38,167 nt of DNA. Origin: an uncultured Collinsella sp. Its GTDB lineage: Bacteria > Actinomycetota > Coriobacteriia > Coriobacteriales > Coriobacteriaceae. The stretch lies in assembly GCA_900551365.1 (NCBI GenBank), contig URVZ01000009.1:1-38167 (forward strand). Reading direction: 5' to 3'. Made by a program: the position numbers and the translations under genes. Numbering within the stretch: the stretch's first letter is position 1; each line of letters begins with the position of its first letter. Positions 30,098 through 37,950 of the stretch are shown here, piece by piece. The notes beneath the pieces are model-generated. The model made no database searches, was not told where the DNA came from, and saw nothing but the letters and a program-made list of their open reading frames with translations.

Positions 30098-30526
30098 CTA
30101 ATCCTCGACCTCGACGAGCTCGATATCGAAGTTGAGATCCTTGCCGGCAAGCTCGTGGTTGGCATCGAGCGTCACAGCCTCGGGCGTCACGTCAATGACG
30201 ACGGCGGGGACGGGCATACCGCTCGGCGTGGACAGGAAGAGCTTCATGCCCTTCTCGATCTGCTCGATGTTGGGAACCTGCTCGGCCGGGAAGGTCAGAA
30301 CCATCTCGGGATTGTGCTCGCCGTAGGCATCGGCAGCAGGAATGTGCACGGTCTTCTTCTCGCCCACCTGCATGTCGACAACAGCGGCGTCGAAGCCCTT
30401 GATCATCTGACCGGCACCGCAGGTGAACTCCAGCGGCTCGCCGCGATCGTAGGAGCTATCGAACTGCGTGCCGTCGTCGAGCGTGCCGCGATAATGGGTC
30501 TTGACCTTCTTGCCCTGGTTGGACAT
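30098..30526 (-). CDS. slyD: FKBP-type peptidyl-prolyl isomerase, SlyD-like
   Basis: This is a 142-residue FKBP with the short SlyD layout. VKTHYRGTLDDGTQFDSS opens the isomerase domain, GAGQMIKGFD and MQVGEKKTVHIPAADAYGEHNPEM follow, then the inserted flap domain (about residues 67-120) and a return to the FKBP fold. The His-rich metal-binding tail of E. coli SlyD is absent; the protein ends in VELVEVED-like acidic residues. It would fold proteins in the cytoplasm. The ATG at 30526 has GGAGG 5 nt upstream. The UreE-like gene follows after 3 bp. Confidence 0.88.
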   Translation of the reverse strand: MSNQGKKVKTHYRGTLDDGTQFDSSYDRGEPLEFTCGAGQMIKGFDAAVVDMQVGEKKTVHIPAADAYGEHNPEMVLTFPAEQVPNIEQIEKGMKLFLSTPSGMPVPAVVIDVTPEAVTLDANHELAGKDLNFDIELVEVED

Positions 30527-30646
30527 GGTAACCTCCGTGATAAGGGCGGCGCACAACGCAGGCCGCCGTGAACATATGGCGCTAACTATACCCTAGTCAT
30601 ACAATTTGAAGACAGTTTGCAAAGAAACGCTGCAACCGGAGGAACC

Positions 30647-31660
30647 ATGGCATATCCCGTATTTGACCTACACTGCGACACCGCCGACCGAATCGGCTGG
30701 GCCACGCTCGATCTCGACCTGCGCTTTACCGCCGGCACCGACGGTTATTTCCCCGGCGACGAAACGCATCCGCAAGATTTCGACCTCATCGAGGGTAACG
30801 CCTGTGCCATCTCGCTCGCAAAGATCGGCAACACGCCGTGGGCACAGTGCTTCGCCACGTTTGTCCCCGACGAGATTCCCACCGCCCACGCCGCGCGCTT
30901 CCAGGCGCAGATCATGGCGCATATGAGCGGCCAGGCAATGCTCAACCACGACCGTATGGTCAACGTGCGCAGCGCCGCAGACATTCGCCCCGCGCTCAAG
31001 GACGGCAAGGTCGCTTGCATCCACACCATCGAAAACGCCACGTTCTTTGCCGAGGACCCCGCGCTGATCGAAGTGCTCAAGAGCTTGGGCGTGCTTATGT
31101 CGTCACTCAGCTGGAATGCGCAGGGGCCGCTCGCGAGCGGCCACGACACCCACGCCGGCCTCACCGGCGCCGGCATCGAGGCACTTACGCAGATGGAGCA
31201 CGCCGGCATGGTACTCGACGTCTCCCACCTCAACGATGAGTGCTTTGACGAGGTTGTCGCCCACGCCACGCGTCCCTTCGTCGCCAGCCACTCCAACTCC
31301 CGTGCGGTTTGCGGCGTCAAACGCAACCTTACCGACGACCAGTTCCGCACCATTCGCGACATGGGCGGTATCGTCGGCCTCAACTACTGCAGCGAGTTCC
31401 TTTCCAACGACGCAACCGACAAGACCGCCGCAGACGTCACCTTCGACCAGCTAGCGGCACATATCGAGCACTGGCTCGACCTGGGCGGCGAGGACGTCAT
31501 CGCACTCGGCGGCGACTGGGACGGTGCCACGGTGCCCGCTTTCCTCTCCGATGCCAGCAAGATGCCCGAGTTCCAGAACATGCTTTCCAAGCATTTTGGC
31601 AAGACCGTGATGCAAAAGCTCTGCAGCGACAACGCGCTTGCCTTCTTTGAGCGTTATTAA
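30647..31660 (+). CDS. membrane dipeptidase (M19 family)
   Basis: This is a 337-residue zinc dipeptidase of the renal dipeptidase family that cleaves dipeptides, including some with D-amino acids. Metal ligands: DLHCDT (His9 and Asp11), the bridging Glu in IHTIENA, the His in DVSHLND and the His in ASHSNSR. GGDWDG near the C-terminus carries the Asp typical of the family. There is no signal peptide, so it is cytoplasmic. GGAGGA precedes the ATG. The next gene is on the same strand after a hairpin at 31679-31710. Confidence 0.94.
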   Translation: MAYPVFDLHCDTADRIGWATLDLDLRFTAGTDGYFPGDETHPQDFDLIEGNACAISLAKIGNTPWAQCFATFVPDEIPTAHAARFQAQIMAHMSGQAMLNHDRMVNVRSAADIRPALKDGKVACIHTIENATFFAEDPALIEVLKSLGVLMSSLSWNAQGPLASGHDTHAGLTGAGIEALTQMEHAGMVLDVSHLNDECFDEVVAHATRPFVASHSNSRAVCGVKRNLTDDQFRTIRDMGGIVGLNYCSEFLSNDATDKTAADVTFDQLAAHIEHWLDLGGEDVIALGGDWDGATVPAFLSDASKMPEFQNMLSKHFGKTVMQKLCSDNALAFFERY

Positions 31661-31678
31661 TTTCACATCCCTTGAGCA

Positions 31679-31710
31679 GGCCGGCATGCCGAACGGTTGA
31701 CATGCCGGCC
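31679..31710. repeat. perfect hairpin between dipeptidase and metallopeptidase genes
   Basis: GGCCGGCATG and CATGCCGGCC pair around a 12-nt loop. No T tract follows, so it may be a weak terminator or pause site. An in-frame ATG at 31702 for the next gene lies inside the hairpin and is therefore an unlikely start. Confidence 0.65.
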
Positions 31711-31734
31711 CGTCCCCAATCTGAAGGACCGCTT

Positions 31735-32511
31735 TTGACGCAGCAGTTTACGATTTCCGTATCCCGACCGGATGGGACGCCCATCCCCGTCGTCGTTACC
31801 AAAAAGCGCGTCAAGAACTTCAACCTACGCGTCACATCGAGCGGTGAGGTCCACGCCAGCGCACCGCTCGGCGCCAGTCGCGAGCGCATCGAAGCGTTTG
31901 TGAAGCGCAACAGCGCCTGGATTATCAGCCGGCTTGCCCAGCGCGAGCAACGTCAGGCGACGGCACGAGAGCCGCTCAGCCCCTCGTCCATCATTGCGCT
32001 TTGGGGCAAGCCCATCACGGTACAGGACGCACTCGATCACAACTTTGCATCACCCGCACCGCGGCCCAAGCAGGCCACCTTCGCAAGTTTTATGGGTGCC
32101 GACGAGCCAAGTGGGTGCACGCAGGCAAAGCAGCGCACAGCCCTCGACGGCCTAACGCCCAAAGAACTCCAGATCCACATCGACCAGCTTTATACGTCCG
32201 AAGTCATATCGGCGCTGCGCGATATGGTGCACGCATACGAAATCGCAATGGGTGTCGCCGTTTCCCGCGTTTCCGTACGCAGCATGAAAACGCGTTGGGG
32301 CTCCTGCACGCCCAAATCCGGCGCCGTTCGCATCGCACGAGAACTTGCCGCCTACCCCGTCGAATGTCTCGACATGGTTGTCGCCCACGAGCTCGTCCAC
32401 TTGCTCGAGCCAAGCCACAATCAGCGGTTTCACGCCCTGCTCGACACGTACTGCCCCAACAATAGAGCACTGTCCCAGCGGCTCAAGCAGCCACCCATAG
32501 AGACGTATTAG
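31735..32511 (+). CDS. YgjP-like zinc metallopeptidase
   Basis: This is a 258-residue member of the YgjP/SprT-like (DUF45) group. The zinc motif VVAHELVHLLEPSHNQRFH supplies the HExxH pair and the third His. The preceding MKTRWGSCTPK is the conserved family block before the metal site. The N-terminal region (KKRVKNFNLRVTSSGEVHASAP) matches the family beta domain. Residues about 95-140 are a variable insert. The start is TTG at 31735, with AAGGA 6-7 nt upstream; ATGs at 31672 and 31702 lie before or within the hairpin. It converges with folB, with 6 bp between the stops. Substrate is unknown. Confidence 0.88.
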   Translation: MTQQFTISVSRPDGTPIPVVVTKKRVKNFNLRVTSSGEVHASAPLGASRERIEAFVKRNSAWIISRLAQREQRQATAREPLSPSSIIALWGKPITVQDALDHNFASPAPRPKQATFASFMGADEPSGCTQAKQRTALDGLTPKELQIHIDQLYTSEVISALRDMVHAYEIAMGVAVSRVSVRSMKTRWGSCTPKSGAVRIARELAAYPVECLDMVVAHELVHLLEPSHNQRFHALLDTYCPNNRALSQRLKQPPIETY

Positions 32512-32517
32512 AACCGG

Positions 32518-33003
32518 TTAGCGCACGCGCTCGATCTCGACACCGCAGCTTGCCAGGGGAAGACCGACGGGCGCCCAAGGCTTATCGAGCTTAACACGCA
32601 CGCCAAGCAGCAAGGGGTAACGACGTAGCAGCATCTGGGCCACACCCTCGGCCGCAGCCTCGATAAGCTTAAACGTATGCTCACGCAGATAGCCATCGAC
32701 ATCGTGGCACACCGAGCCGTAGTCAATCGAGGCGTCCAGGTTATCGTGCTCCCCCGCTGCACGCAGGTCGGCATAGAGCACCAGGGACACGATGAACTTC
32801 TGGCCCAGCGTGTTCTCTTCGGGATACACACCATGATTGGCAAAGACCTCGAGACCGTCGATAGTAATGCGATCGGCATGGCGAAGATCGTCATAGCTCA
32901 CGTGGGGCACCGCCGTTGCGGTGGATATTTCGCCCCTTCCACGGCGGGCGAGCTCGGCGCCTTCAGTCTTGGTTGCATTCTCGGGCAGTTTCTTGTTGCT
33001 CAT
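32518..33003 (-). CDS. folB: dihydroneopterin aldolase
   Basis: This is a 161-residue FolB that converts 7,8-dihydroneopterin to 6-hydroxymethyl-dihydropterin and glycolaldehyde in folate synthesis. The family core starts near residue 44 with DRITIDGLEVFANHGVYPEE (catalytic Glu in PEE). LDASIDYGSVCHDV and FKLIEAAAEGVAQ follow, and the conserved Lys is in RVKLDKPWAP. The first ~40 residues are an extension not found in most FolB proteins. AAGGAG precedes the ATG by 9 nt. It follows folE and the HD gene on the same strand, 43 bp after the latter. Confidence 0.93.
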   Translation of the reverse strand: MSNKKLPENATKTEGAELARRGRGEISTATAVPHVSYDDLRHADRITIDGLEVFANHGVYPEENTLGQKFIVSLVLYADLRAAGEHDNLDASIDYGSVCHDVDGYLREHTFKLIEAAAEGVAQMLLRRYPLLLGVRVKLDKPWAPVGLPLASCGVEIERVR

Positions 33004-33046
33004 CGCGATCGTCTCCTTCGTTTAGAACCCCGGCCGCGCAAACTAA

Positions 33047-33628
33047 CTACACGCGAATCGACAGGTTCTTTTTATCATCGCTCCAGTTGCAAGCATTGCG
33101 CGCGGGGCATGCAAAGCAGGCGCGCGACGCTTTATCGGCCGCATAGAGCAGACGCTCAAGCGGTTGGCTGTTCACGCGCAGCTTTCGATGGCCCAGAATG
33201 GCCGTCTTAATGGCTGCGGCATCGGCCGGCTCAAACGCCACATCATCGGGCATGCCGCCGAGAATCGCATCAGCGACGCGTTCGCTTGCAACATCATGGG
33301 ATATACCCGATTCATACTGTTCATCTTTGCCGATATCGTGAAGAAGTGCCGTGGCGTAGATGACCTCGCGGTCAAATTCGAGCTGTTCCTCGAGATTCTT
33401 GATCCACATAATGCGAGCGACATCGAGCAGATGGTCAATACCGTGGCGGCAGAAGATGCGCCCCGATTCCAACTGCGCAATGTTGCCCAGGTGCCGCCGA
33501 AACAGCCCGTTGGCACAAATGTAATCAATGCGAGGCATAGCACCAAAGGGGGCCAGGCCCGAAGCCATGAAGCCGCGACGCGACGTCCCCTCATCGGTCT
33601 TCGATGTAAAGTCGTTGACGACCCTCAT
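33047..33628 (-). CDS. HD-domain hydrolase in the folate operon
   Basis: This is a 193-residue HD phosphohydrolase. Metal ligands are His62/His66 in CRHGIDH, the His97-Asp98 pair in LLHDIGKDE, a second HD at 111-112 and Asp165 in YAADKASR. A cysteine cluster CFACPARNAC at 171-180 follows, as in clostridial homologues of this type. The ATG at 33628 starts one base after the folE stop (TAG, C, ATG), so translation is coupled to folE. Its position between folE and folB fits the step missing from many genomes, removal of phosphates from dihydroneopterin triphosphate, but that is inference. The longer frame to 33682 runs inside folE. Confidence 0.88.
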   Translation of the reverse strand: MRVVNDFTSKTDEGTSRRGFMASGLAPFGAMPRIDYICANGLFRRHLGNIAQLESGRIFCRHGIDHLLDVARIMWIKNLEEQLEFDREVIYATALLHDIGKDEQYESGISHDVASERVADAILGGMPDDVAFEPADAAAIKTAILGHRKLRVNSQPLERLLYAADKASRACFACPARNACNWSDDKKNLSIRV

Positions 33629-33629
33629 G

Positions 33630-34187
33630 CTAACGGCCCAGCATCCTAAAGAACCGCTCCTCGAGCGCGGGATCGGTCTCAAAGACGCCGCGGCGAGCGA
33701 GCGTCACGGTCTTGGTGCCGGGCTTTTGCACGCCGCGCATCGTCATGCACATGTGCTCGGCTTCCATGAGCACAATCGCTCCCTGGGGAGCGAGATAATC
33801 CATGAGGGCGTCGGCAACCTGCGCACACAGCTGCTCCTGCAGCTGCAGACGGCGGGCATAAACCTCAACCGTGCGAGCAAGCTTAGAGAGCCCTGCGACA
33901 CGGCCGTTGGGGATATAGCCAATGGTAGCCTTGCCATAAAACGGCAGCAGATGATGTTCGCACAGCGAGTAGAACGTGATGTCGCGCTCGATAACCAAAT
34001 CGTTCGAAGCGACGGCAAACGTTTTGGACAGGTGCTCCTCGGCACTCTGGTCCATACCGCCGGCGATTTCGCCATACATACGGGCAACGCGCGCCGGGGT
34101 CTCCAGCAGGCCCTCCCGAGTTGGGTCCTCGCCTATGCCCTCAAGCAACAGCTTAATGGCGGCCTCGACTTTTTCCTGATCGACCAT
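33630..34187 (-). CDS. folE: GTP cyclohydrolase I
   Basis: This is a 185-residue GTP cyclohydrolase IA that makes dihydroneopterin triphosphate from GTP, the first committed step of folate synthesis. Zinc ligands are Cys76 and His79 (LCEHHLLPF) and Cys147 (EHMCMTMRG). IGYIPNGRVAGLSKLARTV and QLQEQLCAQVADAL are the family blocks. The start is ATG 34187 with GAGG about 5 nt upstream; the frame continues to 34250 without a ribosome site. It leads the operon folE, HD hydrolase, folB. Confidence 0.96.
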   Translation of the reverse strand: MVDQEKVEAAIKLLLEGIGEDPTREGLLETPARVARMYGEIAGGMDQSAEEHLSKTFAVASNDLVIERDITFYSLCEHHLLPFYGKATIGYIPNGRVAGLSKLARTVEVYARRLQLQEQLCAQVADALMDYLAPQGAIVLMEAEHMCMTMRGVQKPGTKTVTLARRGVFETDPALEERFFRMLGR

Positions 34188-34253
34188 CTGGGCCTCACTT
34201 TTCCGATTTTGCGTTCGCGCTATGGTACCACGCCCTCCGGCAACGGCCACAAG

Positions 34254-34835
34254 CTACATAGTATGGGTCGAATAGACCGGATCATCACGCCAAAGTTCAA
34301 CCGCATCACAAAGCGCAACGCCCTCGCGCTCAGCACGGGCGCGCGTAGCGTTCATATCGATCACGCGCTGATTGCTCGAGCCTCTGAAGCGCAACGAGAT
34401 ATCGTACAAATCCTGAACGAACGGACCGTCCACCAACATATCGAGGCAGGTAAGGATACGGTCCGTGACCTCGGTATGGTGGCAACCGCCCGGCATAAGC
34501 TCCTCGAGCACATCGCCGGTAAAGCACCAAATGGTCTTGCCCGACCCCGATGGATAGGCCGCACGCACGCGTTCGATAAAGTCGACAAGCCCCGCTTGAT
34601 TCTCAGGTTCCATAGGCTCGCCACCCAGAATCGTCAGACCATCGATAAAGGGATGATCGAGACTCTCGATAATTTTGTCCTCGACGGCGCTATCGAACGG
34701 CTCGCCAGCGGCAAAGTCCCACGCGACAGAGTTAAAGCAATTCTTGCACCCACGACGGCACCCGCTCACAAACAGAGAAGTACGAACGCCTTCTCCATCA
34801 GCAATGTCGAAATACTTAATGTTCGCGTAGTTCAT
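34254..34835 (-). CDS. nrdG: anaerobic ribonucleotide reductase activating protein
   Basis: This is a 193-residue radical SAM enzyme that installs the glycyl radical on NrdD. The 4Fe-4S cysteines are Cys26, Cys30 and Cys33 in SGCRRGCKNCFN. ILGGEPMEPEN is the following SAM-binding GGE motif. Length fits NrdG. The start is ATG 34835 with GGGAG about 8 nt upstream; the upstream frame to 34991 is translation through a hairpin. It lies downstream of nrdD on the same strand, but 427 bp of palindromic DNA separate the two. Confidence 0.94.
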   Translation of the reverse strand: MNYANIKYFDIADGEGVRTSLFVSGCRRGCKNCFNSVAWDFAAGEPFDSAVEDKIIESLDHPFIDGLTILGGEPMEPENQAGLVDFIERVRAAYPSGSGKTIWCFTGDVLEELMPGGCHHTEVTDRILTCLDMLVDGPFVQDLYDISLRFRGSSNQRVIDMNATRARAEREGVALCDAVELWRDDPVYSTHTM

Positions 34836-34851
34836 AGGTAACTCTCCCGGG

Positions 34852-34933
34852 AGGCCGGGACATATCATCCCGTCCTCAAACATTCTCGGCCTTCGGCCTG
34901 CGAAACTGCGGGCGGGACGATATGTCCCGGCCT
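34852..34933. repeat. long hairpin upstream of nrdG
   Basis: Arms AGGCCGGGACATATC (34852-34866) and complement (34919-34933) extend inward to 21 bp with one G-T position, around a loop of about 40 nt that contains a smaller GGCC hairpin. It ends about 17 bp before the nrdG start, next to CTCCCGGGAG. It is not followed by Ts, so it is more likely a palindromic repeat or a structured leader than a terminator. Confidence 0.65.
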
Positions 34934-34948
34934 CATGCAAAGGGTAAC

Positions 34949-35176
34949 TCAATGAACGAAGCGAACATCGAGCATAGGGTTCGAGGTCCAATAAAAACTG
35001 GGTTGCGGCTCAACCGCCATCGCAAGTAAATCGCAGCTGCAGCTCAAATTATTTCCGCTAAGAACTTCGAGGAGTGAGCAGACCGCGCGCTGCATCTCAG
35101 CTACGTTAACTTGGCTGAACCGAGAGGGCCGCTTGGGCTTTTGCTCGATATGAGTTCCGCACGCAAAGAAGGCCAC
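34949..35176 (-). CDS. possible small ORF inside the nrdD-nrdG repeat region
   Basis: This would be a 75-residue protein starting at GTG, with only AAGG upstream. Its first third is encoded by one arm of the large palindrome at 35068-35295. It contains PKRPSRFSQ and ends SFYWTSNPMLDVRFVH. No family is recognised. It may be the product of a repeat rather than a gene. If it is not coding, positions 34934-35067 hold nothing else that I can identify. Confidence 0.3.
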   Translation of the reverse strand: MAFFACGTHIEQKPKRPSRFSQVNVAEMQRAVCSLLEVLSGNNLSCSCDLLAMAVEPQPSFYWTSNPMLDVRFVH

Positions 35177-35295
35177 TTAATGTGGCCTTCGTCTTGCGCA
35201 GGACTGTCCGAAATAGCGAGCAAATGCCCAAGCGTCCCTCTCGGTTCAGCCCCGGAGCGGTATTAGAGATGCAGCACGCGGTCGCGGATCTCCTC
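35068..35295. repeat. giant palindrome containing an inverted copy of the nrdD 3' end
   Basis: The centre is a hairpin GAAGGCCAC-TTAAT-GTGGCCTTC (35168-35190). Outward, 35113-35147 pairs with 35217-35251 at all but a few positions. Beyond that, 35068-35100 is a diverged inverted copy of the last codons of nrdD (35263-35295), with TGCATCTC and GACCGCG shared. The nrdD gene and its downstream hairpin have therefore been duplicated in inverted orientation, or a palindromic element resembling the gene end inserted there. The central hairpin probably terminates nrdD transcription. Confidence 0.7.
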
Positions 35296-37485
35296 GGTTC
35301 GACCCTGGTTCCAGAACTGGGTACCGATGTAGCCGCACGTACGACGAGCGACGTTCATCTTCTCCTGGTCGCGGTTGCCGCAGTTGGGGCACTCCCACAC
35401 CAGCTTGCCATCGTCCTCGACAATCTTGATCTCGCCATCGTAGCCGCACACCTGGCAGTAGTCGCTCTTGGTGTTGAGCTCGGCGTACATGATGTTGTCG
35501 TAGATGTACTGCATCACGCGAATGACAGCCTTGAGGTTGTCCTGCATGTTGGGAACCTCAACGTAGGAGATGGCGCCGCCCGGCGAAAGCTGCTGGAACA
35601 TACCCTCGAACTTGAGCTTATCGAAAGCATCAATCTCCTCGGACACATGAACGTGATAGCTGTTAGTAATGTAGCCCTTGTCCGTAACGCCCGGGATAAT
35701 GCCAAAACGGCGCTGCAGGCACTTGGCGAACTTGTAGGTCGTCGACTCCAACGGCGTGCCGTACAGCGAGAAGTCGATATCGCTTTCGGCCTTCCACTCG
35801 GCGCACTTGTCGTTCATGCGCTGCATGACGGCCATGGCAAACGGCGTGCCTTCCTTCTCGGTGTGGCTGTGGCCCGTCATGTACTTGACGCATTCATACA
35901 GGCCGGCATAGCCCAGGCTGATGGTGGAGTATCCGCCCACGAGCAGCTTGTCGATCGTCTCGCCCTTCTTCAGACGAGCGAGGGCGCCGTACTGCCACAG
36001 AATCGGTGCGGCGTCAGAAAGCGTACCCATCAGGCGCTCATGACGGCACAGCAGGGCACGGTGGCACAGCTCAAGGCGCTCATCGAAGATCTTCCAGAAC
36101 TTGTCCATATCCTGGTGCGAGCTCAGTGCGACATCAGGCAGGTTGATGGTCACAACGCCCTGGTTAAAGCGACCATAGTACTTGGGCTTGTTCGGGTCGT
36201 AGTTCAGCGCGTTGGCAACATTGTTAAAGCCGTTGCCCGAACGGTCGGGCGTCAGGAAGCTGCGGCAACCCATGCAGGTGTAGCAGTCGCCGTTGCCGGC
36301 GGTCTCGCCCTTCGACAGCTTGAGCTCGCGCATCTTCTTCTCGGAGATGTAATCGGGCACCATGCGCTTGGCGGTGCACTTGGCAGCCAGCTGGGTCAGG
36401 TAGAAGTACGGGGAATCCTCGTGAACGTTATCGTCCTCGAGTACATAGATAAGCTTGGGGAATGCCGGGGTAATCCAAACGCCGGCCTCGTTCTTAACGC
36501 CCTCGTAGCGCTGGCGAAGCGTCTCCTCCACGATCATGGCAAGGTCGTGCTTCTCCTGGGGCGTACGGGCCTCGTTAAGATACATAAAGACCGTCACGAA
36601 CGGCGCCTGGCCATTCGTGGTCATAAGGGTCACGACCTGATACTGAATCGTCTGGACACCGCGACGGATCTCGTCACGCAAGCGGTCCTCAACAACCTCG
36701 CGGACCTTTTCGGGAGATACGGAAACGCCGAGCTCCTCGAGCTCGCGGGCGACCTCGCCACGAATCTTTTGACGGCTCACCTCAACAAAGGGGGCAAGAT
36801 GGGTCAGCGAGATAGACTGGCCGCCGTACTGGGAGGAAGCAACCTGGGCGATAATCTGCGTCGCGATGTTGCAGGCAGTCGAGAAGCTGTGCGGCTTCTC
36901 GATCAGCGTGCCCGAGATAACAGTACCGTTCTGGAGCATATCCTCCAGGTTCACCAGGTCGCAGTTATGCATGTGCTGGGCAAAGTAGTCCGAATCATGG
37001 AAGTGAATCAGGCCCTCATTGTGAGCATCCACAATCTCCTGGGGCAGCAGCACGCGCTGGGTCAGGTCCTTGGAGATCTCGCCGGCCATATAGTCGCGCT
37101 GAACGGAGTTGACGGTCGGGTTCTTGTTGGAGTTCTCCTGCTTGACCTCTTCGTTGTTGCACTCGATCAGCGACAGAATCTTGTCGTCGGTCGTGTTCTT
37201 CTGGCGCTTCAGGCTCTGAACATAGCGATAGATGATGTAATGGCGGGCAACCTCGTAGCAGTCGAGACGCATGATCTCGTCCTCGACCAGATCCTGGATC
37301 TCCTCGACCGACACGGTGTGACCCGCGTTCTCGCATGCCTCGGCGACGTTTTGTGCCGCGTAAACCACCTGGCGGTCGGTTAGACGAGAGCTCTCCTCGA
37401 CCTCCAAGTTGGCGGCGCGAATCGCATTGACGATCTTATCGATGTCAAAGACAACCTCGGTGCCGCTGCGCTTGATGATCTTCAT
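35263..37485 (-). CDS. nrdD: anaerobic ribonucleoside-triphosphate reductase
   Basis: This is a 740-residue class III ribonucleotide reductase that makes dNTPs without oxygen. The N-terminal ATP-cone opens MKIIKRSGTEVVFDIDKI (residues 1-18). The active-site barrel follows, and near the C-terminus the zinc site CQVCGYD ... CPNCGN precedes the glycyl radical in RTCGYIGT and the closing DRVLHL. All are as expected. The start is ATG 37485, with GAGG 7 nt upstream. The promoter and two NrdR-type boxes lie about 225-270 bp upstream. nrdG follows downstream after a palindromic region. Confidence 0.97.
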   Translation of the reverse strand: MKIIKRSGTEVVFDIDKIVNAIRAANLEVEESSRLTDRQVVYAAQNVAEACENAGHTVSVEEIQDLVEDEIMRLDCYEVARHYIIYRYVQSLKRQKNTTDDKILSLIECNNEEVKQENSNKNPTVNSVQRDYMAGEISKDLTQRVLLPQEIVDAHNEGLIHFHDSDYFAQHMHNCDLVNLEDMLQNGTVISGTLIEKPHSFSTACNIATQIIAQVASSQYGGQSISLTHLAPFVEVSRQKIRGEVARELEELGVSVSPEKVREVVEDRLRDEIRRGVQTIQYQVVTLMTTNGQAPFVTVFMYLNEARTPQEKHDLAMIVEETLRQRYEGVKNEAGVWITPAFPKLIYVLEDDNVHEDSPYFYLTQLAAKCTAKRMVPDYISEKKMRELKLSKGETAGNGDCYTCMGCRSFLTPDRSGNGFNNVANALNYDPNKPKYYGRFNQGVVTINLPDVALSSHQDMDKFWKIFDERLELCHRALLCRHERLMGTLSDAAPILWQYGALARLKKGETIDKLLVGGYSTISLGYAGLYECVKYMTGHSHTEKEGTPFAMAVMQRMNDKCAEWKAESDIDFSLYGTPLESTTYKFAKCLQRRFGIIPGVTDKGYITNSYHVHVSEEIDAFDKLKFEGMFQQLSPGGAISYVEVPNMQDNLKAVIRVMQYIYDNIMYAELNTKSDYCQVCGYDGEIKIVEDDGKLVWECPNCGNRDQEKMNVARRTCGYIGTQFWNQGRTEEIRDRVLHL

Positions 37486-37710
37486 CCTCTTGCCTCTTTC
37501 GCGTCGTAGCCTCATTGCGCTTCAGAGCCAAACGATGCCCGGCAGGGCTTGCCCCTGTCTTGCGGCGCCGTCGCGCAATCTGTGTTCTCGATAAACCATA
37601 GGTCCTCATGCGGACATTCCTCGCGGCCGATCAAGCGGCTCAAAGGCGTGTCCAAATGGGGTGAATAAGGTCCTCGTTCTCTGTCCGCCATCTATCATAC
37701 GACAAAGACG

Positions 37711-37726
37711 CATCTATATCCTGTAT
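37711..37726. promoter_or_regulatory. NrdR box (promoter-proximal)
   Basis: CATCTATATCCTGTAT matches the NrdR pattern in its centre and right half (about 11 of 16) and overlaps the -10 element. It lies 32 bp from the stronger box, the spacing at which NrdR boxes are known to occur. Confidence 0.55.
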
Positions 37727-37742
37727 TCTTTTTTTAGGTCAA
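37714..37742 (-). promoter_or_regulatory. nrdD promoter
   Basis: On the minus strand TTGACC (37737-37742) and ATATAG (37714-37719) are 17 bp apart. The transcript would have a 5' leader of about 220 nt, in which I see no riboswitch. A short ORF with GAGGA upstream begins in the leader near 37613 but is not convincing. Confidence 0.72.
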
Positions 37743-37758
37743 ACACAACATATAGTGT
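37743..37758. promoter_or_regulatory. NrdR box (distal, strong)
   Basis: ACACAACATATAGTGT agrees with the NrdR consensus ACACwATATATwGTGT at 15 of 16 positions and abuts the -35 element of the nrdD promoter. NrdR represses ribonucleotide reductase genes when dATP is high. Confidence 0.8.
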
Positions 37759-37950
37759 TTTAGCAGGTCAAGGCAATTAGTCATTTTGCAGACGCATTAA
37801 AAATGAAGGCCTCTTGGCAGACTGCTAAAACGTTATCAACTCGACTACCTGCGCGGGAGTTTTGAAACCCCCTCAACCGAGCCGCCGCCAAATAGCACCA
37901 AAACCAAGCCGCTCGCGCCAAAAGAATCCAAAAGATTGTGCTTGACCAAC

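Noticed and set aside
33528..34841. 437-residue plus-strand frame across folE and nrdG
   Set aside because: Antisense to two clear genes and without a ribosome site or motif.
35182..37383. 733-residue plus-strand open frame antisense to nrdD
   Set aside because: Shadow of nrdD. Only its first residues, from the palindrome, resemble the small minus-strand ORF at 34949-35176, because of the inverted repeat.
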